DNA of 64,000 nt, taken from assembly GCF_000725805.1 (NCBI RefSeq), contig NZ_JOFT01000034.1, forward strand, positions 62,001 through 126,000. The letters are read 5' to 3'. The position numbers and the translations under genes were made by a program. The number at the start of each line of letters is the position of its first letter. Position 1 is the stretch's first letter. Origin of the DNA: Streptomyces xanthophaeus (lineage in GTDB: Bacteria; Actinomycetota; Actinomycetes; Streptomycetales; Streptomycetaceae). The notes under the pieces are model-generated. The model saw only the letters and a list, made by a program, of their open reading frames with translations, was not told the origin of the DNA and did not search any database. Shown in pieces: positions 1-9,144 of the stretch.

Positions 1-594
1 CAGTTTCGATTCTGCAAGCTTGTACTGGGCGATGTCGGCCCGTTTTCTCTCCACCGCGTAGCGGATGGTGCGGCTCAGCAGCCGGCCGTCCAGCTCGTCC
101 CGGAAGAGGAAGTCCTGTGCGCCGACCCGGACGGCCTCGGCGGCGCGCTCGGCGTCGGCCTCGCAGGCGAGGACGAGGACGGCGTGGCGCGGGGCGAGGC
201 GCAGGACCTGGCGCAGGGTGGCCAGCTGGTCCACGGAGGTGCCGGCCGGGGGAGTCGCGGTGCCCGTCGTACGGGGGCCCGCGTCCGGGAGCGACAGGTC
301 GAGCAGGATGCAGTGCACGTCGGGCGTGAGCAGGCGTGCGGCCTCGGTGAGGTTGCGGGCGGTGCGCAGCCGGATGCGGTGGCCGTCGGCGTCGAGGATC
401 TCGGGGACGGTGAGGCCGCCCGCGGGGTCGTCCTCGATGACCAGCAGGGTCAGCGGGGTGGTGTGGGCGGTCGCCGCAGGGGTCGCTGCAGGCGGCGCCG
501 GCGCGGCGGCGAGCTGTTCCGCGGCGGTGCGCAGAACGCCCTGAGCGCTCTCCGTGGCGGGGGTGTCCCTCTGCCGCGGTACGGGTACGGGCAT
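1..594 (-). CDS. Receiver-domain regulator, probably PP2C (SpoIIE-type) phosphatase, N-terminal part
   Basis: The frame is open from an ATG at 594 to the left window edge, giving 198 codons, so the C-terminal part lies outside. After about 45 Pro/Ala/Thr-rich residues a receiver domain starts with LLVIEDDPAGG. A phospho-acceptor Asp follows in CILLDLSLPD and the domain ends near the partial LFRDELDGRLL. The visible tail (YAVERKRADIAQYKLAESKL) is the linker I know from Streptomyces response regulators whose output is a SpoIIE/PP2C serine phosphatase, which act on anti-anti-sigma partner switches. The output domain itself is not in view, so the phosphatase assignment is inference; the receiver is clear. 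Confidence 0.75.
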   Translation of the reverse strand, partial: MPVPVPRQRDTPATESAQGVLRTAAEQLAAAPAPPAATPAATAHTTPLTLLVIEDDPAGGLTVPEILDADGHRIRLRTARNLTEAARLLTPDVHCILLDLSLPDAGPRTTGTATPPAGTSVDQLATLRQVLRLAPRHAVLVLACEADAERAAEAVRVGAQDFLFRDELDGRLLSRTIRYAVERKRADIAQYKLAESKL

Positions 595-932
595 CGTCTC
601 CGGTTCCTTCCCTCCCCCCGAGGGTGCGCTCGTCCGGCCGACCCTAGCGGTCCCGGCCCGGCGAGCGGAATGCCGCTCCGGGCGAGGGCTTCCGTCATAT
701 GCCGTTATCGCGGGGGAAAATCGGCTCACTGGATGACCAACGTCACGGAGGGGCCGTGGTCCGTCCCGTCTAGCGAGACGTCACGGCCGCCCGCTTGGTT
801 GCCTCCGTCGCACGATCTCTCCGGGGCCCTCCCGGCCGGCCGTCCCGCCCGGCCGGCCGTCCCGCCCGGCCGGCCGTCCCGCCCGGCCGCCCGGCCGGCC
901 GTCCCGGCCGTCCCGGCCGTCCGCCCCGCCCG
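595..932. other. Intergenic gap with GC-rich tandem repeats
   Basis: This 338-bp gap lies between the divergent regulator at 594 and the end of the NlpC/P60 gene. Its left half should hold the promoter of the regulator. The right half is almost pure GGCCGGCC-type sequence and contains the 17-bp tandem repeats listed separately. I see no convincing gene in it. Confidence 0.7.
833..883. repeat. Three perfect 17-bp tandem repeats
   Basis: The unit CGGCCGGCCGTCCCGCC occurs three times head to tail at 833-849, 850-866 and 867-883, with degenerate continuations to about 925. The GGCCGGCC core is self-complementary, so the array can fold. It sits just past the stop codon of the NlpC/P60 gene, where a terminator would be expected. 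No T-tract is present. Confidence 0.8.
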
Positions 933-2000
933 CTAGGAGGCGTCCGGGCGGACGACGGCCTTGATCGGCATCGAGCCCGCGCCCGCCATCGTGACGTTCC
1001 GCCCGGGGCGCGGGGCGTGGACCATCGCGCCGTCGCCGACGTACATCCCGACGTGGGTCGCGTCGTCGAAGTAGATGATCAGGTCGCCCGGCCGCATGTC
1101 CTTCAGCGCGACCTTCGGCAGCAGCCGCAGCTGCTCCTGCGAGGTGCGCGGGATGCCCTTGCCCGCCGCCCGCCAGGCCTGGGAGGTCAGTCCGGAGCAG
1201 TCGAACGAGCCGGGGCCCTCGGCGCCCCAGACGTACGGCTTGCCGATCTGCGCGGTGGCGTACTGGACGGCGGCCTTCCCTGCGTCCGTCGCCAGGCCGT
1301 TGACGTCCTTCATCGCGCCCGAGGACAGCCAGGCCTTCTGTGCCTTGTACTGGGCGTCGTGCTCCAGCTGGATGAGACGGGCCTTCTCCTCGGCCTCGAG
1401 CTTGTTCTCCAGCTCCTCCGCGGCCTTGATCTTGGCCTCGACCTCCTTCTTGGAGGCCTCCTGCTTGATCCGGTTGGCTTCCAGCTTCTCCCACTGGGCG
1501 CTGGCGTCCTTCGCGTACTGCTCCAAGTCGGTCTGGGTGCGGCCCAGTTCGGAGAGCATGTCCGAGGTGGCCTTCTCGCCCTGGCGCAGCAGGTCCGTCC
1601 CGTCGAGGTACTTGCTGGGGCTCTCGCTCAGCGCCAGCTTCGCACCCGGCGGCAGCCCGCCCGAGCGGTACTGGGCGCGGGCCGCGGCTCCCGCGCGGCT
1701 CTTCAGCGTGGCGATCTTCTCCTGGCCGGCGACGACCAGCTTGGCGATCTCGACGATCTTGTCTGACTGCGCCTTGGCCTCGCTCTCGGCCAGGTTGTAG
1801 GCGTCGGTGGCCGTGCCCGCCTGGCGGTAGAGGCCGTCTATCTCCTTGCGGACCCGCTCCAGCGATTCGGCGCCCGGCGCGGGCTGCGGCTCCGGCGCCG
1901 CGTACGACGTGCCCACGCCGAGACCCGGGGCCGTCAGTACAGCCAGCGCGCACACCAGCGTGAAGGCGCTCGCGCCCCGCCGTCGCCCTACGGTCCGCAT
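933..2000 (-). CDS. Secreted NlpC/P60 peptidoglycan endopeptidase
   Basis: This 355-residue protein has an N-terminal signal peptide (basic MRTVGRRRG, hydrophobic core, AYAA-like SYAAPEP cleavage site). A long charged helical region, about residues 45-235, looks like a coiled coil of the kind that regulates or positions such enzymes. The C-terminal NlpC/P60 domain carries the catalytic Cys in SFDCSGL and the His in DATHVGMYVG, followed by the conserved HAPRPG segment. The family cuts D-Glu to diamino acid bonds in peptidoglycan stems outside the membrane. It is transcribed alone. The 230-bp upstream region was checked for the c-di-AMP riboswitch often found before such genes and none was convincing. 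Confidence 0.9.
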   Translation of the reverse strand: MRTVGRRRGASAFTLVCALAVLTAPGLGVGTSYAAPEPQPAPGAESLERVRKEIDGLYRQAGTATDAYNLAESEAKAQSDKIVEIAKLVVAGQEKIATLKSRAGAAARAQYRSGGLPPGAKLALSESPSKYLDGTDLLRQGEKATSDMLSELGRTQTDLEQYAKDASAQWEKLEANRIKQEASKKEVEAKIKAAEELENKLEAEEKARLIQLEHDAQYKAQKAWLSSGAMKDVNGLATDAGKAAVQYATAQIGKPYVWGAEGPGSFDCSGLTSQAWRAAGKGIPRTSQEQLRLLPKVALKDMRPGDLIIYFDDATHVGMYVGDGAMVHAPRPGRNVTMAGAGSMPIKAVVRPDAS

Positions 2001-2230
2001 GGTTCCCCCCAGGCACCAGGAGTCAGACCCTCATTGAATCTGACTATTCATCAGTAACTTGTCACCGCCTTCGGGATGGTGCCATGAGTCGATGAAATCC
2101 GACACCCTTGTGGACAACGTGCCGATCTTGTACGCCCCATCGGAGTCCCCGCTGCTCCGGCTCCCCCGTCACGCCCACCCCTGACGGCTCAACGGGCCGC
2201 CCCCGACTCCGGTTCCCCGGCCCGCCCATG

Positions 2231-3061
2231 TCACCCGGCCGGGCGCAACGCCTCCCAGCGCACCGTCAGTTCCCCCTGCCGCCAGCGCGCCGGCCCGTCC
2301 GCCAGCGGCCAGTCACCGGCCAGGGCCCGCGCCGTGCGGATCCAGCGCTGCCGCGCCCCGTACGAGGCGTACGGGGCCGCCGCCGCCCACGCCCGGTCGA
2401 AGTCGCGCAGGAAGGCGTGCACCGGCTCCCCGGGCACGTTCCGGTGGATCAGTGCCTTCGGCAGCCGCTCCGCCAGGTCCGAGGGCCGCTCCAGCGAACC
2501 CAGCCGCGTCGCGAACGTCACCGTGCGCGCCCCCTCCGGCCCCAGCGCCACCCACACGTGACGCCGCCCGATCTCGTCGCAGGTCCCCTCCACCAGCAGC
2601 CCGCCCGGAGCCAGCCGCGAGCACAGCCGCGCCCACACCTCGGCGACCTGCTCCTCGTCGTACTGGCGCAGCACGTTCGCCGCGCGGATCAGCGCCGGAC
2701 GGGCCCCGCCGTCCAGCGGCACCTCGAAGCCGCCGTGCCGGAAGCTCAGCCCCTCCCGCTCGTAGGGCTTCGCCCCCGCGACCCGCGCCGGCTCGATCTC
2801 GATGCCGACCACCCGCACCCGCGGAGCGGCCTCCCGCAGCCGCGCCAGCAGCTCCACCGCCGTCCAGGGCGCGGCCCCGTACCCGAGGTCCACCGCGACC
2901 GGCGCGTCCGCACGGCGCAGCGCGGCCCCGTGGGTGGCGGCGATCCAGCGGTCCATCCGGCGCAACCGGTTCGGGTTCGTCGTCCCGCGGGTCACCGTTC
3001 CCACGGGACGGCCGGGGCGGCCGGGACGGCTCGGGGGCGGCGGGGTACTGCGCGAGGACAT
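2231..3061 (-). CDS. Class I SAM-dependent methyltransferase, conserved in Streptomyces next to mshA
   Basis: The 276-residue protein has a Pro/Arg-rich leader of about 20 residues, then NPNRLRRMDRWI. A glycine-rich SAM-binding motif I follows (VAVDLGYGAAPWT), and an acidic motif II end in VVGIEIEP. Later segments (RAANVLRQYDEEQV, LAPGGLLVEGTCDE) fit the remaining Rossmann methyltransferase fold. The substrate cannot be deduced. The gene is divergent from mshA with about 160 bp between them, a neighbourhood I recall from other Streptomyces chromosomes. A downstream start is possible because the first 20 residues are low in complexity. Confidence 0.8.
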   Translation of the reverse strand: MSSRSTPPPPSRPGRPGRPVGTVTRGTTNPNRLRRMDRWIAATHGAALRRADAPVAVDLGYGAAPWTAVELLARLREAAPRVRVVGIEIEPARVAGAKPYEREGLSFRHGGFEVPLDGGARPALIRAANVLRQYDEEQVAEVWARLCSRLAPGGLLVEGTCDEIGRRHVWVALGPEGARTVTFATRLGSLERPSDLAERLPKALIHRNVPGEPVHAFLRDFDRAWAAAAPYASYGARQRWIRTARALAGDWPLADGPARWRQGELTVRWEALRPAG

Positions 3062-3117
3062 GAGCCGAGACTAAGCGGAGCGCGCATGCTGGAAGAAAAC
3101 CCGGCAACCCGAGGAAA

Positions 3118-3189
3118 AAGAGCGCGCCGCGGAATGCGGGGCACGGCCATCCGGGTTGCACTTCCTTGAAGGGCGCCGAGCGCGCTCTT
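3118..3189. promoter_or_regulatory. Inverted repeat in the methyltransferase-mshA divergent promoter region
   Basis: AAGAGCGCG at 3118-3126 is matched by its reverse complement CGCGCTCTT at 3181-3189, separated by 54 bp, and GGAGCGCGC occurs at 3077-3085. The pair lies just upstream of the TTG start of mshA. It could be a looped operator or a chance product of GC-rich sequence. No known regulator motif is recognised. Confidence 0.3.
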
Positions 3190-3223
3190 CCTGTCATGCC
3201 GCCCGAGCGAGAGGACTGCTCCC

Positions 3224-4606
3224 TTGAGTCAGTACGTGTCCCGCCTCGGCGGCAGCATCAGCGGCCGGATCGCCGCCGCGCGCAGCACCCGGCACGACCC
3301 GCCGCGGCTGCGCCTCCCGGCCGTCGGCCACCACCGCAAGCCGCGCCGCATCGCCATGCTCAGCGTGCACACCTCACCGCTGCACCAGCCCGGGACCGGC
3401 GACGCCGGCGGCATGAACGTCTACATCGTCGAGCTCGCCAAGCGCCTCGCCGCGATCAACATCGAGGTCGAGGTCTTCACCCGGGCGACCCAGGGCGGCC
3501 TCCCGCCCGTGGTCGAACTGGCTCCGGGGGTCCTCGTACGGCACGTGGACGCGGGCCCGTACGAAGGCCTCGCCAAGGAGGAGCTGCCCGCCCAGCTGTG
3601 CGCCTTCACCCACGGCGTGATGCAGGCCTGGGCGGGGCACCGCCCCGGCTACTACGACCTCGTCCACTCCCACTACTGGCTGTCCGGCCACGTCGGCTGG
3701 CTCGCCGCCGAGCGCTGGGGCGTCCCCCTGGTGCACGCCATGCACACCATGGCCAAGGTCAAGAACGCGGCGCTGGCCGAAGGGGACACCCCCGAGCCAG
3801 CCGCCCGCGTCATAGGCGAGACCCAGATCGTGTCCGCCGCGGACCGGCTCATCGCGAACACCGCAGAGGAAGCCGACGAACTCGTCCGCCACTACGAGGC
3901 CGACCCGGCCAAGGTCGCCGTCGTCCACCCCGGCGTGAACCTCGACCGCTTCACCGTCGCCGACGGCCGGGCCGCCGCCCGCGCCCGCCTCGGGCTGCCG
4001 CAGGACGCCGTGATCCCGCTCTTCGCGGGCCGGATCCAGCCGCTCAAGGCCCCCGACATCCTGCTGCGCGCCGTCGCGGAGCTCGTCGACCGGGACCCCT
4101 CGCTGCGCTCACGGCTGTTCGTGCCCGTCGTCGGCGGGCCCAGCGGCAGCGGCCTCGCCAAGCCGGAGGGGCTGCAGAAGCTCTCCGCGAAGCTGGGCAT
4201 CGCCGACCTCGTGCACTTCCACCCGCCGGTGGGCCAGGACCGGCTCGCCGACTGGTTCCGGGCGGCCTCCGTCCTGGTCATGCCCTCGTACAGCGAGTCC
4301 TTCGGGCTCGTCGCGATAGAGGCCCAGGCCGCCGGTACGCCGGTGCTCGCCGCCGCGGTCGGCGGGCTGCCGGTCGCCGTCGACGACGGGGTCACGGGGA
4401 TACTCGTACCCGGTCACGACCCGGTGGACTACGCGCGGGAGCTGCGGCGGTTCGTGGACGAGCCCGGGCTCGCGGACCGGATGGGCGCCGAGGCCGCGCG
4501 GCACGCGCAGTTCTTCGGCTGGGACACCGCCGCGAGCGGCACGGCCGACGTGTACACCGCGGCCATGCATGATCATCGCCGTCGCGTACGCTCCCACCAT
4601 GGCTGA
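3224..4606 (+). CDS. mshA: D-inositol-3-phosphate glycosyltransferase, mycothiol biosynthesis
   Basis: MshA transfers N-acetylglucosamine from UDP-GlcNAc to 1L-myo-inositol 1-phosphate, the first step of mycothiol synthesis in the cytoplasm. The 460-residue protein shows the GT-B, GT4 family pattern: [22 protein letters not shown] near residue 47 (glycine-rich acceptor loop), HSHYWLSG, then the donor half with [15 protein letters not shown] and the [17 protein letters not shown] nucleotide-sugar motif. An approximately 40-residue N-terminal extension precedes the domain, so a start inside it is possible; TTG at 3224 is the longest sensible choice. The downstream YbjN gene starts within its last codons, which indicates tight linkage. 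Confidence 0.93.
   Translation: MSQYVSRLGGSISGRIAAARSTRHDPPRLRLPAVGHHRKPRRIAMLSVHTSPLHQPGTGDAGGMNVYIVELAKRLAAINIEVEVFTRATQGGLPPVVELAPGVLVRHVDAGPYEGLAKEELPAQLCAFTHGVMQAWAGHRPGYYDLVHSHYWLSGHVGWLAAERWGVPLVHAMHTMAKVKNAALAEGDTPEPAARVIGETQIVSAADRLIANTAEEADELVRHYEADPAKVAVVHPGVNLDRFTVADGRAAARARLGLPQDAVIPLFAGRIQPLKAPDILLRAVAELVDRDPSLRSRLFVPVVGGPSGSGLAKPEGLQKLSAKLGIADLVHFHPPVGQDRLADWFRAASVLVMPSYSESFGLVAIEAQAAGTPVLAAAVGGLPVAVDDGVTGILVPGHDPVDYARELRRFVDEPGLADRMGAEAARHAQFFGWDTAASGTADVYTAAMHDHRRRVRSHHG
4587..4592 (+). promoter_or_regulatory. -10 box (TACGCT) for a leaderless YbjN transcript
   Basis: TACGCT ends six bases before the ATG at 4599. That spacing would put the transcription start at or next to the start codon. 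The box lies inside the end of mshA, so the YbjN gene may have its own promoter as well as read-through. Confidence 0.45.
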
Positions 4607-5117
4607 CACCGCCGACACCGCCACCGCCGCCGAGATCATCGAGGCCACGCTCTCGGGCGCGGAGCTGAGCTGGGAGTGCCCCGAGCCGGGCTCGTACGTC
4701 GTCCAGCTCCCCGGCACCCGCAAGCTGTCCACCACCTGCTCGCTCCGGGTCGGCCGGCATTCGCTGTCGGTCAACGCCTTCGTGATCCGCCACCCCGACG
4801 AGAACGAGGCGGGCGTCCACCGCTGGCTCCTGGAGCGCAACCTCAAGCTGTACGGGCTGAGCTACGCCGTGGACCGCCTCGGCGACATCTATCTGACGGC
4901 CCGCCTGCCCCTGTCGGTGGTGAACGCGCAGGAGCTGGACCGCTTGCTGGGCACCGTCCTGGAGGCGGCGGACGGCGCCTTCAACACGCTCCTGGAGCTG
5001 GGCTTCGCGGGTGCGATCCGCCGCGAGTACGACTGGCGCGTCTCCCGCGGCGAACCCACCTACAACCTGGACGCCTTCAAGCACCTCACGCGGCCGGACA
5101 AGCCCGAGAAGGACTAG
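4599..5117 (+). CDS. YbjN-domain protein
   Basis: From the ATG at 4599 the protein has 172 residues ([14 protein letters not shown]). It matches the YbjN family, which resembles type III secretion chaperones in fold and is of unknown biochemical role: [17 protein letters not shown], then [19 protein letters not shown] and [12 protein letters not shown]. In actinobacteria such proteins accompany mshA, as here. An upstream in-frame ATG at 4569 would add ten residues, but the -10 box at 4587-4592 favours 4599. The start overlaps the end of mshA by eight bases. Its high acidity and lack of a signal peptide suggest a cytoplasmic protein. Confidence 0.85.
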   Translation: MADTADTATAAEIIEATLSGAELSWECPEPGSYVVQLPGTRKLSTTCSLRVGRHSLSVNAFVIRHPDENEAGVHRWLLERNLKLYGLSYAVDRLGDIYLTARLPLSVVNAQELDRLLGTVLEAADGAFNTLLELGFAGAIRREYDWRVSRGEPTYNLDAFKHLTRPDKPEKD

Positions 5118-5131
5118 CCCGTCTCCCGGTA

Positions 5132-6532
5132 CTAAGGAGCGGCCGCCAGCGGCGGTGCGGGCGCGGCCGGCGAGGCGGCGTCCACGCTCGCGGCCCCGCC
5201 CGGACCGGCGACGGCACCGGCGACCACATCCGCGGAGGCCTCGGTTCCGGGAGCGTCCTGCGCCCCGGCACCGGCCACCGGCGCCGGGTCCTCCGCGGGC
5301 AGCCGCCGCATCAGCAGCCAGTAGCCCGCGCCCGCCACCGTGCCCAGCACGCCCGTGGCGGCCCACAGCCAGTCCGCCCCGTACCGGTCGATCATGAAAC
5401 CGGCCATCAGCGGCGCGACGAGCGAGGCCACGGCCCAGGACATGTTGTACATCCCCTGGTAGCGCCCGCGTCCGTGCAGCGGCGAGAGCCGCACGACGAG
5501 GCCCATCTGGGTCGGGGAGTTCACGATCTCGGCCAGCGTCCACACGCACACCGTCAGCGCGTACGCCCACAGCGGCCCGGCGAAGGCCGTCAGGGCGAAC
5601 CCGTACCCCGCCAGCAGCGCCGAGACCACCAGCAGCCGCTGCGGGTCGCGGTGCTCGATGAACCGCGTGACCGGGATCTGGAGCAGCACGATCAGCAGGC
5701 CGTTCACGGCGACGACCATCCCGTAGTCCCCGGGCGAGAACCCGGCCGCGCCCATCGCGACGGGCAGGCCGACCGAGCCCTGGGTGAAGATCAGCGAGAT
5801 CAGGAACGACAGCCCGACCACGCCCATGAAGCGCCCGTCCCGCAGGACGGTGCCCAGTCCGATCTCCTCCTCGGCGAGCCCCTTGCCGCCGCCCGGACCC
5901 GCACCGCGGTCCCCGGCTCCCGCGGCCACGCCCGCCTCGGGCCGGGACTCGGGCAGCTTGACGTACACCAGCACCGCGCACGCCAGCGTCAGCGCCGCCT
6001 CGCCCAGGAACCCCGCCAGGTAGCTGTACTCCGCGATCAGGCCCGCCGCGGTGGCGCTGATGGCGAAGCCGAGGTTGATGGCCCAGTAGTTGAGCGCGAA
6101 GGCCCGTACGCGGTCCTCGGGACGGACGATGTCCGCCATCATCGCCGCGACCGCGGGCCGGGAGGCGTTCGAGGTCATGCCGACCAGCAGCGCCACCGCC
6201 GCGATCGCCGCCGGGTGCTCCATGAAGCCGAGCAGGGCCACCGAGAACGCCGTCGATACGTTCGCCGCCAGCAGCGTCGGCCGTCGGCCCAGCCGGTCGG
6301 TCATCACCCCCGCGCCGAGCGAGGACACCACACCGCCGAGCCCGTGCAGGGCGACCACAAGTCCCGCGAAGGAGGCCGAATAGCCCCGGTCCAGGGTCAG
6401 GTACATGGTCATGAATGTGGCGACGAAGGCCCCGAGCCGGTTGACGAGCGTGCTCGCCCACAGCCACCAGAACGCACGCGGCAGACCCGACACGCTCTCC
6501 CGGGCGGCCCGTTTGACACTGGCAACGGACAT
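5132..6532 (-). CDS. MFS transporter (drug/proton antiporter-like)
   Basis: About twelve hydrophobic segments fill residues 15-400 of this 466-residue protein. The cytoplasmic loop between helices 2 and 3 carries the MFS signature GVMTDRLGRRPTL, and NYWAINLGFAISATAAG marks helix 5 as in exporters of the DHA1 type. A charged central loop (ESRPEAGV to GLGTVLRDG) splits the two halves and a Pro/Ala-rich tail follows the last helix. The ATG at 6532 was preferred to one 15 codons upstream because it begins MSVASVKRAARES, a normal cytoplasmic lead-in. The substrate is unknown. It converges on the YbjN gene with only 14 bp between stops. Confidence 0.85.
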   Translation of the reverse strand: MSVASVKRAARESVSGLPRAFWWLWASTLVNRLGAFVATFMTMYLTLDRGYSASFAGLVVALHGLGGVVSSLGAGVMTDRLGRRPTLLAANVSTAFSVALLGFMEHPAAIAAVALLVGMTSNASRPAVAAMMADIVRPEDRVRAFALNYWAINLGFAISATAAGLIAEYSYLAGFLGEAALTLACAVLVYVKLPESRPEAGVAAGAGDRGAGPGGGKGLAEEEIGLGTVLRDGRFMGVVGLSFLISLIFTQGSVGLPVAMGAAGFSPGDYGMVVAVNGLLIVLLQIPVTRFIEHRDPQRLLVVSALLAGYGFALTAFAGPLWAYALTVCVWTLAEIVNSPTQMGLVVRLSPLHGRGRYQGMYNMSWAVASLVAPLMAGFMIDRYGADWLWAATGVLGTVAGAGYWLLMRRLPAEDPAPVAGAGAQDAPGTEASADVVAGAVAGPGGAASVDAASPAAPAPPLAAAP

Positions 6533-6683
6533 AAGGGATCCCCCCGAGGATGTAAGTGTCCCAACAGCTGCTCGCACGTTACGAGTGGAGGCATCGGGGC
6601 GCCACTCAATTGACGCCCGCAGTCAATCGGCGCCCCCCTCGGAAGCCCCCTGCTACCGCGCGCGAGCGGCCCGGCCCGTCCAT

Positions 6684-6689
6684 TAGGCT
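6684..6689 (+). promoter_or_regulatory. -10 box (TAGGCT) for leaderless gpmA
   Basis: TAGGCT lies seven bases upstream of the gpmA ATG at 6697. No Shine-Dalgarno sequence is visible, so gpmA is probably read from a leaderless transcript by the principal sigma factor. Confidence 0.55.
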
Positions 6690-6696
6690 CGTACGC

Positions 6697-7458
6697 ATGG
6701 CCGACGCACCGTACAAGCTGATCCTGCTCCGTCACGGCGAGAGCGAGTGGAACGCTAAGAACCTGTTCACCGGCTGGGTGGACGTCAATCTCAACGAGAA
6801 GGGCGAGAAGGAGGCGGTCCGCGGCGGTGAGCTGCTCAAGGACGCCGGTCTGCTCCCCGACGTCGTGCACACCTCGCTCCAGAAGCGCGCGATCCGCACC
6901 GCGCAGATGGCGCTCGAGGCAGCCGACCGCCACTGGATCCCGGTCCACCGTTCCTGGCGCCTGAACGAGCGCCACTACGGCGCCCTCCAGGGCAAGGACA
7001 AGGCCCAGACCCTCGCCGAGTTCGGCGAGGAGCAGTTCATGCTGTGGCGCCGCTCGTACGACACCCCGCCGCCGGCCCTTGAGGACGGCACGGAGTTCTC
7101 CCAGTCCGAGGACCCGCGCTACGCGACCATCCCGCCGGAGCTGCGCCCGAAGACGGAGTGCCTCAAGGACGTCGTCGTCCGCATGCTCCCGTACTGGTAC
7201 GACGGCATCGTCCCGGACCTGCTGGCCGGCCGCACGGTCCTGGTCGCCGCGCACGGCAACTCCCTGCGCGCCCTGGTCAAGCACCTGGACGGCATCTCCG
7301 ACGCCGACATCGCGGGCCTGAACATCCCGACCGGCATCCCGCTCGCCTACGAGCTGGACGCCGAGTTCAAGCCCCTCAAGCCGGGCGGCACCTACCTCGA
7401 CCCGGACGCGGCCGCGGCCGCGATCGAGGCGGTCAAGAACCAGGGCAAGAAGAAGTAA
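6697..7458 (+). CDS. gpmA: 2,3-bisphosphoglycerate-dependent phosphoglycerate mutase
   Basis: GpmA interconverts 3- and 2-phosphoglycerate in glycolysis. The 253-residue sequence has the phosphohistidine motif [10 protein letters not shown] near residue 10, [11 protein letters not shown], the [12 protein letters not shown] stretch that lines the active site, and the second catalytic histidine in [15 protein letters not shown]. Length and motifs match the family closely and nothing is missing. The gene stands alone, with a -10 box directly upstream and a strong terminator 14 bp past the stop. Confidence 0.96.
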   Translation: MADAPYKLILLRHGESEWNAKNLFTGWVDVNLNEKGEKEAVRGGELLKDAGLLPDVVHTSLQKRAIRTAQMALEAADRHWIPVHRSWRLNERHYGALQGKDKAQTLAEFGEEQFMLWRRSYDTPPPALEDGTEFSQSEDPRYATIPPELRPKTECLKDVVVRMLPYWYDGIVPDLLAGRTVLVAAHGNSLRALVKHLDGISDADIAGLNIPTGIPLAYELDAEFKPLKPGGTYLDPDAAAAAIEAVKNQGKKK

Positions 7459-7471
7459 CGAGAGCGATCAC

Positions 7472-7511
7472 GCCCCTGATCCGCGCCTACGGCGCGGATC
7501 AGGGGCTTTTT
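7472..7511 (+). terminator. Intrinsic terminator of gpmA
   Basis: A perfect 16-bp stem (7472-7487 with 7491-7506), a TAC loop and five T residues form a textbook rho-independent terminator, uncommon in this GC-rich genome. Confidence 0.93.
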
Positions 7512-7542
7512 CCGTCCGGGCCCGGTGAGACCGAGGAGTTCT

Positions 7543-8100
7543 GTGTTCGTCGTGAGGACGCCCGCCCGGAGTGCGGCGGTCGACGCCGACCGCCGTGAGT
7601 TCGGCCTGCTGGGCAAGAGGCAGGCCGGCGGCCTGGCCCTCGCCCGCCCGGCCGCCGCGGGGGGCCGGTCCCGAGCGGTCCTGGACCTGGAGCAGGACGA
7701 CGCAGGTGCGCGGTCCAGAGCCCTGTTGGGGGGCGAGTTCGTGCCGGGAGAGGGCGACCGGCTGGCCTGGCGGGTCAGGTGCTGGGAGTCGGTCCGGCCC
7801 GCGCCGCGGCAGGGCCTGCTGCCGGGAGCGCTGCTCCCGGGCCTGCCCGAGGGGCTGGACGATGCCGTGCTCGGCGTCCTGCGTCCGGTGGCCGACCGCG
7901 GGGCCTTGCCGGCCGGCCACCTGGTGATCGACCGAGCGGGGTACGGCCCGCAGTCCTCCCCGGACCTGTTCGGGACGGCGGCCGAGCTGCTGCTGCACGT
8001 CCTGCTGGCCGGCGCCTTCGGCTCGCCCGCCGACCCGCTCGTCACGTCCTGGACGGCCACCGGCCGCGCCCCCGGAGACCCGGAGGACCGCTGTCGCTGA
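7543..8100 (+). CDS. Hypothetical protein, coding by GC3 but unrecognised
   Basis: This 185-codon frame has the strong third-position GC of neighbouring real genes, while the long opposite-strand frames do not give sensible protein. A GAGGAG box lies four bases before the GTG at 7543; an upstream GTG at 7525 is the alternative start. The protein is Ala/Arg/Leu-rich (GLLGKRQAGGLALARP, LVIDRAGYGPQSSPDLFG). It shows no signal peptide, no catalytic motif I can name, and one hydrophobic patch near the C-terminus (AAELLLHVLLAGAFG). I do not recognise the family. It could be a remnant of a larger protein. Confidence 0.5.
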   Translation: MFVVRTPARSAAVDADRREFGLLGKRQAGGLALARPAAAGGRSRAVLDLEQDDAGARSRALLGGEFVPGEGDRLAWRVRCWESVRPAPRQGLLPGALLPGLPEGLDDAVLGVLRPVADRGALPAGHLVIDRAGYGPQSSPDLFGTAAELLLHVLLAGAFGSPADPLVTSWTATGRAPGDPEDRCR

Positions 8101-8166
8101 CGCGGCCGACGGAGGGGTCACAGCACCAGCCGCTCCGGCGCGCGTGCGCAACCGGGCGGCGCCAAG

Positions 8167-9009
8167 ATGGAGGAAGAGCTCGCTCGCCGCCGGGCCGTGG
8201 AGATCGCCATGAGCACGCACAAGGTAGGCACCGACGCCACCGTCCTCGCCGACTGCCTGGAGGTACCGGGCATCGGCTTCATACCGGTCAACGCCTTCGT
8301 CCTGCACGCCGAACAGCCGGTGGTCGTCGACACCGGCCTGGGCCTGCCCGACCGGGACTTCCTCAACAGGCTGGGCTCCGTCGTCGATCCCGAGGACGTG
8401 CGGTGGATCTGGCTGACGCACCCCGACCGCGACCATACGGGCGGCCTCTTCGCGCTGCTCGACGCAGCGCCCGAGGCACGTGTGGTCACCACGTTCCTGG
8501 GGGCCGGGGAGCTGTCCACGGAGCACCCGCTGCCCATGGACCGCGTGTACTTCCTCAACCCCGGCCAGACCCTGGACGTGGGCGACCGCACGCTCCACGC
8601 CTTCCGGCCGCCGCTGTACGACAACCCGGCCACCGTAGGGTTCTACGACGACCGCTCCCGCACCTGCTTCAGCTCCGACTGCTTCGGCGGTCCCATGCCC
8701 AGCGCCGAACTGGCCATGTGCCCCGACGTCGGAGTGGTGCACGCGGGCGAGGTGCGGGGCGCCCAGCGGATGTGGGCGAGCGTGGACAGCCCGTGGGTGC
8801 AGCTGGTCGATTCGGACCGGTTCCTCGCCACCGTGGAGCCGCTGCGGGCCATGGACCCCGACACGATCCTGTCCACCCACCTGCCCCCGGCCCCCGGACA
8901 GGCCGACCGGTTCATCGACACCCTGGCCACGGTCCCGGGCATCAGCCCCTTCGTGGGACCGGACCAGGACGCGCTCCAGGCGATGCTCGCCGGCTTCGAA
9001 CCCGGCTGA
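8167..9009 (+). CDS. MBL-fold metallo-hydrolase
   Basis: The metallo-beta-lactamase fold is shown by the zinc-binding HPDRDHTGG motif near residue 94 (the family HxHxDH written as HPDRDH), the preceding VVVDTGLGLP loop, SSDCFGG where the bridging Asp is expected, and a late His in LSTHLPPAPGQ. Such proteins hydrolyse thioesters, lactones or phosphodiesters; the substrate is open. In HPDRDH the first metal ligand follows a Thr-His pair (LTHPDRDHTGG), so all expected ligands are present. An ATG at 8209 with GGAG six bases upstream is a good alternative start that removes 14 residues. Confidence 0.8.
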   Translation: MEEELARRRAVEIAMSTHKVGTDATVLADCLEVPGIGFIPVNAFVLHAEQPVVVDTGLGLPDRDFLNRLGSVVDPEDVRWIWLTHPDRDHTGGLFALLDAAPEARVVTTFLGAGELSTEHPLPMDRVYFLNPGQTLDVGDRTLHAFRPPLYDNPATVGFYDDRSRTCFSSDCFGGPMPSAELAMCPDVGVVHAGEVRGAQRMWASVDSPWVQLVDSDRFLATVEPLRAMDPDTILSTHLPPAPGQADRFIDTLATVPGISPFVGPDQDALQAMLAGFEPG

Positions 9010-9051
9010 CCGGCCATCCTGCGCCCGCCGGGCCGGCCGCACCCCGCGAAG

Positions 9052-9088
9052 CGGCCCCCTGCCGGCGGGTTCCGCAGGCAGGGGGCCG
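9052..9088. terminator. Hairpin terminator after the MBL gene
   Basis: CGGCCCCCTGCC (9052-9063) pairs with GGCAGGGGGCCG (9077-9088) across a 13-base loop. It lies between two convergent genes and can serve both. Confidence 0.7.
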
Positions 9089-9144
9089 TTCGTGCTCCGG
9101 GCCCGGCTTCGGGGCCCGCGGGTGTGCGCACCGGGTGGGCGGGG

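Noticed and set aside
2001-2110. Possible c-di-AMP (ydaO-type) riboswitch upstream of the NlpC/P60 gene
   Set aside because: Such riboswitches are common before cell-wall hydrolase genes, but the 110 bp read on the minus strand lack the recognisable conserved blocks and enough length for the fold.
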